The position numbers and the translations under genes were made by a program. The notes beneath the pieces were generated by a model. The model made no database searches. It saw nothing but the letters and a program-made list of their open reading frames with translations, and had not been told where the DNA came from. Source: Strix aluco (Eukaryota; Chordata; Aves; Strigiformes; Strigidae). Taken from it: DNA of 64,000 nucleotides. The DNA lies in NCBI RefSeq assembly GCF_031877795.1, contig NC_133971.1, positions 96,948,154 to 97,012,153 on the forward strand, given 5' to 3'. This document shows positions 58,170-64,000 of the stretch, piece after piece. Numbering within the stretch: the first letter of the stretch is position 1; each line of letters starts with the position of its first letter.

Positions 58170-61100
58170 AGTCACAACTGTCACATCCAGGGCTGTGAGC
58201 TACAATAGGCGTGAGGAAGTTGCCCCAGGCTTCAAGGCCATCCCGAGTGCCTGCTGCTTTACTCCGGCCGCAGCGCTCCTGAAGAAGAGGAGAAGGTAAT
58301 TTTGCACTGGTCAGGGCTTTTAGGGCTCAGTGGTCGTGCTGGCACAGGGTTGCGTGGTTGGGTGGTTTGAAGGGACAGTCTGAGAGGGCGTCTCTCAGAC
58401 CAGCACAGGCCTCGCTGTACTGGCATTTTGCCTGCTTCTTGCAATGGATCTGCAGCGGTCTTGCAGGTCCCAAATACCCCTGAAGTCTGCCCCAGGCTGC
58501 CCAGCTGCTGCCCAAAAGCTGCCAGCAGCCCCCAGACTCTCCCAACCCCTTCCTCAAAGCTCCTACTGGCCCCCAAACACTCCTCACAGGCCCCCTAAAT
58601 CCCTCTATCCATTCCCCTGCCTGTCTCCCCGTCCCTCTCCTCTTCTCCTTTTCTCCCAGTCCCCTACATGGATTCCTGTTTTTCTGCCAAGGTGAAGGCC
58701 CAGCATTCCTTTGTGTTTTGTCAGGCCTTTGAGGTGCCAAGAGCTGGTGGGTGCTCCGTGGGGTTGATCATCAGCGAATGGAAGGTTCTGTTGATCTGCC
58801 TCGTTCAGACTAAGTCTGACAGCTCTCCAGAGATTTTCGTGCCGAGGCATGGGGCTGTGGATGTGCCCTGGGGGAGCACCAACGGGCTGAGATGCTACGG
58901 GCAGGGTACGGTTGGTAGTGACGGTGCTCGTGGGGAAGGGGTCAGGAAGATAGAGATCGGAGTCTCCAAGGGCTTGGGTGTGAGGACAGGTACCCGTGGC
59001 AGGGTAGTCGGGAGTCGCTGTTCCTGTCTGCGCTCCCCATCGGTGCGCAGGTCGTCCTCTGCGTAGGCTGTCGGTGCCTCTTGCCTGCCCGTGCCCAGAC
59101 GGGGCTGTCGCGTGGTGAGGCTTGACTTGTGAATGGGATAGCAGCACAGAGGCCGATTGCCTGTTGGATCTGTCTTGATGTAAACAGGTCTCTTCCTTGC
59201 ATCAGCCTCCTTGTGCTCCTCTCCCACCTCTCTGCAGCAGCAGCTTGCGCTTCCCTCGGCCCTCCGGCACGCTGTTGAGTCCCGGGGCTTTCCTGCAGGG
59301 TCTGTGCGACTTGAGCCACTTGTGTGCGTGAGGCAGCCTATGAAAGTGGAGTGAAACCTTGCTTCTATCCTTGTCCTGGCTCCAGTCTGTTTGCCATTAG
59401 TCTGTCTAGGGCTTGGAGTTTTAGAGGCTGCTTTCTGAATGGTCTGGAGGAGACACAGGTGCCATGGGTATGGTGTGCCTGCTGCTTCTGTGGGAGCAGG
59501 GCCAGGGCAGTGCTCAGTGAAGAAGCAGAGGTGGGCTTTCACAAATTCACAAATGCATTCACAAATGAAGGGGAAGTGTTTTTAAGCTGTGGGCAGAAAT
59601 TCCTGGGCTTCTCTTTACTGTTGCCCTGCTCACATGTGCTTTGTTTTTTCTTGCATAAAACTGAGGGTTTGGAGGTTTTCTTGGGCAGTTTTTTGTTTAG
59701 AATTGCTTGTTGAGGGTTTCTCACTGAGGTGTCCTGGTTTACCTGTTAATTTTGTGGGACTCGGTGTTTCTCAGTCAGGATTTACCGTTTACATGTTTAC
59801 TGCTCAGGGCATAGGTTTTAAAATCTAAGCTCGGCCGTAAGTTGTAAAGCCCCGGCGACCGTCTTGGTTCCTGAGATGTGCAGTTTTTCAGCTGGAGTTC
59901 AGGGTTTACGGCTTATTGTTAAATAGACGGGTCTAAATCCTGAGCTGATAAACTTTGGGCTATTGATCCCAAAGAGAAAGGCGCTCACACTCCGTGAGGT
60001 ATTGGTTAAAATTCCATGGATTGAACAGAGTGGCAGAAGGAAAAGAGGTTAGTGTGGATAGTTCTGTGTCCTTTGGACACCGGGAACTCTGATTTGCACG
60101 GAACCGGAGGGACCTTCCGCGAAGGCGTGGCGTACCCTGCAGATCCCCTCTGTAGGGAGGTTCCACCGACGTCTTGGTCTTTAGAGCTCTACAGAATTTT
60201 CTTAGAAGAAAATAATTCTATTCATCATTTCTGTCATCAGACAAGAGGATGTTCACAGGAAGACCTGCTGCTCCACTTTATGATGAAGACGTGCAGATGC
60301 TGTGATCAGCAGTGCAAAGTGGGAGCTGCGTGCGGGCTCCTTTGTGACGGTCGGCCGAGTTCATTTTGTCAGCGAGGGATGTGCACAGCACAACCCAGGC
60401 TGGAAGGAGAAGCTTTGCATGCAGCGTAGCCCGGCTCGGGCCTGCAGCTTCTCAGGTTAACTGCTTTATGGATCACTGGCTCGTGGATCGTACGATGGTC
60501 TTCTGGTTAGGCTCCCCACAATAACCTTCCGAGCGCCCGGCGTTCGGCTCTGCACTCTGACCTGAGGTCCGGGTTTGATATTGGGCCGGCACGATGCCCC
60601 GAGTTGGACCGCTGAGGTGGCGAGTGACCTGAGAGCCGGGCAAGTTTCCTGCAGAGTCCTAGTCGAGGGATAGGGCAGAGGAACAAACGGGTGAGATCGG
60701 GCGTCTTCCTCTCAAAGACCAGAGCCGAATCCTGTCCCCAAAGGAAGAAGCAGGGCGGGAGGCTCACGGCCGCTCACTGCCTGGCAGCACCAAGGGCTGC
60801 AGCAGGAGCCGACCCTTCCCCACCAGACTGACGAACCCTGCTCCGGTAATGGCTCTAGAGGGGTCGCTGGGGAAGGGTGAGCATCCCGGCACCGAGCCCG
60901 GTGGAAGACTCGCTCCCAGGTGTTAGGTGCATTAATTAACAAAGAGCCGCTTTCTTCTTTACCCTGGTGGCTGTGGGTCCTGCAGTCCCTTCACCTTCAG
61001 TGAGAAGGGCCTGAGGACAGTACCCAAGGGAGGGGGGCTACCTATTGCTTGTGAGCGAGCGGGAGCTGGTCCCGAGGTCTCTTAGACCCTTTCTGGGTCC

Positions 61101-61930
61101 CTGGGAGGTCCCAGAGACGTCCCGCGCTGTTCATGGGGCTGCTGTGGATTTCTGGATGCTCGGGGCTGTTGGTGGCATTTCCCCTTATCCCAGGAGGTGG
61201 TCGGCCCCCGCCCAGGGCTACATGAGGTCCCTGGGCTGCTCCTGACCTTGCCTACAGCACCCTGAGGTGTCTGCGGTGTGTCTGGGGCAGAGGGCTGGGG
61301 CTTGTGTGGGTGGTGCTGGGAGACAGGGATTGTGAGTGCCACCGGGCCTTCTGCTTTTGGCTGGCCGTGCCTCCCGGTCATCCACTGGCGCTGTCATCCT
61401 CCGGTGTTTTTTCAGTTTTCATTGCTCCCCATAGATGTCAATTTGTCCTTTTCCCCCTAAAACTCACCATTTTTCCTTTTTGTGCACGCCAGGGCTTCTC
61501 CCTTTTCCTTGGGCAAGCTGCTCTGGGGAGCTGGAGCCCACTCTGCTCCCCTGGTAGCATCGGCTGTTGCCGGTGGGGCTGATGATGATGGTTCCTGTTC
61601 CTGAGCAGCTACAGCTGTGGACTGGGAGGCTGGAGCCATGAAAAGGGGGAGGGGGCGCACCGTGGCTGCCTGCGGCCGACCCAGGTTCCGCTCCTCTATC
61701 GCAGACACCCCTTCCCCGCAGCTCACCGGCCCTGCCCTGTGCCTCCCCACCTCGCGGGTGACCTGCCCCTTCCCACGGCTCCGCCCTGACCCAGGTCCTT
61801 GCCAGCACTATGCCAACCCCTCGGGGAGCCCCCACCGTCCCCCTCCAGGAGAGCCCCTTCCCCGGCTGCTTCCCCGATGCCGGGGACGGTAGGAGACAAG
61901 GGCCGTGTAACGCTTCCCTCCTCTTTTCTT
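58170..61930. other. Stretch without a recognised gene
   Basis: Mixed GC content. Contains a short T-to-C/A-rich patch (58.44-58.66 kb), a small ATTCACAAAT repeat (about 59540-59568), and at 60.48-60.94 kb a GC-rich segment with ACCTGAGGTCCGGG-type words that vaguely recalls a retroviral leader without any other support. Open frames are overlapping and featureless. Confidence 0.4.
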
Positions 61931-62552
61931 TTACAGGTGAGCTGCCCTGGCTGCGAGCCCGCGGTACAGACAAGAGACAGTGTTGATCCACCAAGGTGAT
62001 GAACACAAGATCCAAGGTACTTCTGCCTCTCGAGAGGAAAAGCTTTGTTTCCTTCGGCAGGGAAAGCGGCTCCTCTGCCCCTGGGGATCGCATCGGGGGG
62101 CTGTAATGTGCAGGAAACGGGGGTGAGTGGGCACTGAGGGGAGAGTCAGCCCGTGGGGAAAAATGGGAAACGTGGCCGTGGGAAAATGGCCCCGGAGAGG
62201 GTCCGGGCTGCGCTGGGCTCGGAGGGGACGTGGCCGGGCACGGCTCCCCAGGGGGGTCCTTCAGCCTCGGAGGTTTGGGATGCGGTGCTGATGGTGCTGG
62301 AGAAAGAAAAGCTGAACTGGCAGTCATGAAGTGGTGCCCTGCCTGTGCTGGTGCTGCCCCGCAGAGAGCTGGGGCCGGGCCCTCTGTAATTCCCAAGCGC
62401 TTCCCAAAGCTGCATGTCGGGCTCTGGGGCTGCAGGGCTGTGGGGTGGCTACATTCCCCCCCACCCTTCGGCATCACCCGTGGGGACTGTGGAGGGGGTC
62501 AGAGAGCAGACGGGGTGAGCTGTGTTGTGGGCCAGAAATGGAGACAATGTTT

Positions 62553-62765
62553 TGTGTTCCTGGGGCTTGAGAACAGAGTCCTGTGGCTGATTTTGGGGCT
62601 CAGAAACAGACGGAGTTGTGTGACTTTGGGCTCAGAAACAGAGGTCAAGTCGTGCATTTTTGGGACTTGAGAAGAGGCTCAGTAGCCAGGTTTTTGGGGT
62701 CAGAAACAGGCAGTAATACGGCTGGTTTGGGGGCCAAAAGCAGAAGCCGGTTTGGCCGGTTTTGC
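62553..62765. repeat. Degenerate ~33-bp tandem repeat, about 6 copies
   Basis: The words GGGGCTTGAGAACAGAG, TTGGGGCTCAGAAACAGAC, TTTGGGCTCAGAAACAGAGG, TTTGGGACTTGAGAAGAGGC, TTTGGGGTCAGAAACAGGC and TTGGGGGCCAAAAGCAGAAG recur about every 33 bp. Units are diverged and spacing drifts by a few bases, so this is an old array. Confidence 0.65.
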
Positions 62766-64000
62766 AGGCAGGTGAGAGGCGGAGGGGTGTGGGAGGGCCC
62801 TGGGGGCTGCGGGGGAAAGCAGGGGGTGGGGATCAGGGTGGCATGGGACCCCGAAGCTTGGGAGGCCGGCGTGCACCAGGCCAAACTCCACGTCTGAGGG
62901 GATCTCTGGGGAGAAATGGCTTTTCAGACCCTACGTGCCGTCTTCGAGTTCAGCTCTTCTTTGTACACTGCTTAGAAGAGTTATTAACTGATTAATAATA
63001 CAAAGTAATGAATACTTAGAGAATGTACAAGGAGGATGTTTACTCCTAATACTCAAGCTCTGACAGTGATTGATTTACAGCCTTGTCAAAGCCCAGGTTG
63101 TTGTAGGTAGCTGGAGCTTGTGAGGAGAAAGAGCTGAAATCAAGCAGAGTTTCAGAGCAGAGCTGAAGCGTCACCGAGCCAGACCTGTAGCCAGTAGGAG
63201 CCGGAACAAGACGGGGTGTCCGCTGTCTGGAGCCGGCATTAGCCAGAGTCACGATTCTCTGTGGCTATGAGGAGCAGGAGCTGCGCTCAGCCGGGGTGTC
63301 GACTGGCTGCAGCACCCCTTGGCTCGACGGCCCCCCCCGGCACGGCTGAGGAGCGGCCAGGCGCAGGCAGGGCTGTCCCCAGCAAGGAGCTCCGAGTCGT
63401 CCCGCTGCCAGCGGGGAGCCCGGCCTCTTCCCTCGGGGATCAAACCCACGTGGAGGGTCTCTGCCGGTCTCGTTCCCGAGGGCAGAAGGGAGGTGGGGGT
63501 CCCCCGGCTCTCCTGGGGCGTGGGCGAGGCGGCAGCACAAGGTGTCGGCGTCTCCTCGGTACCTGGCAAAGGGGAGAGGAACTGGGGTCAGAGCTCCCCG
63601 GGCGCCCGGCCCAGCCCCGCCCCGCACGGCTCCTCTGGCAGAGTCCTCCCCTGTCTTTTCACCGCTGGCTGGCTGGGACAAGCAGGTTCATTTTTTGCCT
63701 CCTTTTTCCCCAGTGTCACCTCCTGCGTCACGTGAAGAAAAGCCTGGATGGGTTATTGCAGTCGCTGCTCAGGTGATCACACGTATGGGGCTGGGGGAGC
63801 AGGGAGAAACATTGGCAAGTTCAAGGGCACTACAGATAGATACTTCACATCAAACCCACAGAAAAGGCAAATTTGCTGCCAGTGCAGAAAAGCTGAAGGA
63901 AAATTGCCGTTAGTGGAGCATGCACTGTTCCTGAACTCGTCCCTTGGTAGTTACGAATGTTTTCCTTTCAGGGGAGAGAACGGACTGGCATCTGTGATAA
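62766..64000. other. Right end of the window, no recognised gene
   Basis: A GC-rich left part, an AT-rich patch at about 62.97-63.05 kb, then GC-rich again. A 59-bp exon-like interval (63714-63772) with good acceptor and donor is discussed among the findings. GRP or SEC11C exons were not seen on either strand. Confidence 0.4.

Noticed and set aside
60480..60940. Second retroviral leader or tRNA-like segment
   Set aside because: Some leader-like words but no LTR end, primer-binding site or cloverleaf could be shown.
37063..64000. GRP or SEC11C exons
   Set aside because: Looked for the neuromedin-type WAVGHLM coding sequence and signal-peptidase motifs on both strands; nothing convincing was found.

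Overview
The window reads as vertebrate, almost certainly avian, nuclear DNA. It holds interrupted genes with GT-AG introns, an antisense CR1-type LINE, CpG-island promoters, an LTR end of a type common in birds, and a decayed gammaretrovirus-like provirus. Three genes are recognisable, all on the + strand and in the order LMAN1 (last three coding exons), CPLX4 (three coding exons) and RAX (three coding exons). In mammals these three genes are also adjacent and share one orientation, so this is an old conserved block. I identified them by reading the exon translations, not by a database search.

Layout. 1-4.9 kb: 3' end of LMAN1, the ERGIC-53 cargo receptor, ending in a KKFF tail, with a long 3' UTR. 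4.9-10.5 kb: intergenic. 10.5-27.2 kb: CPLX4, a farnesylated retinal-type complexin of 160 aa; its 12.6-kb second intron holds a 51-bp minisatellite. 27.2-34.4 kb: intergenic DNA upstream of RAX with an octanucleotide pyrimidine tract, a 1-kb TG-rich minisatellite and candidate homeodomain/SOX sites. 34.4-37.1 kb: CpG island and RAX, a retina/forebrain homeobox factor of 317 aa, with a 93-bp first intron. 37.1-42.5 kb: intergenic, including an AT-rich cluster of homeodomain-type sites. 42.5-45.4 kb: GC-rich sequence with LTR debris.

45,438-49,217 is a remarkable array: 126 apparently identical 30-bp units, without a single A on the + strand and with five CpGs per unit. It is followed by an exon-like module (about 49.3-49.64 kb) that recurs, diverged, at 57.45-57.78 kb. 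Between the two copies lie a truncated, broken gag-pro-pol provirus (about 49.7-55.8 kb), itself interrupted by a 310-bp solo LTR with a 5-bp target duplication, and a CpG island (about 56.0-57.4 kb) that looks like a promoter for an unidentified transcript. The last 6 kb has small degenerate repeats and isolated exon-like intervals but no gene I can name. GRP and SEC11C, expected next by mammalian synteny, were not found.

Functionally, RAX and CPLX4 both belong to retinal biology: RAX specifies the eye field and photoreceptors, and CPLX4 acts at ribbon synapses. LMAN1 is a general secretory-pathway gene. Nothing shows that the three are co-regulated. The most unusual parts are the perfect 126-copy array, the paired exon-like modules around the provirus, and the in-frame, stop-free RAX intron 1. 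No RNA genes and no CRISPR arrays were seen.
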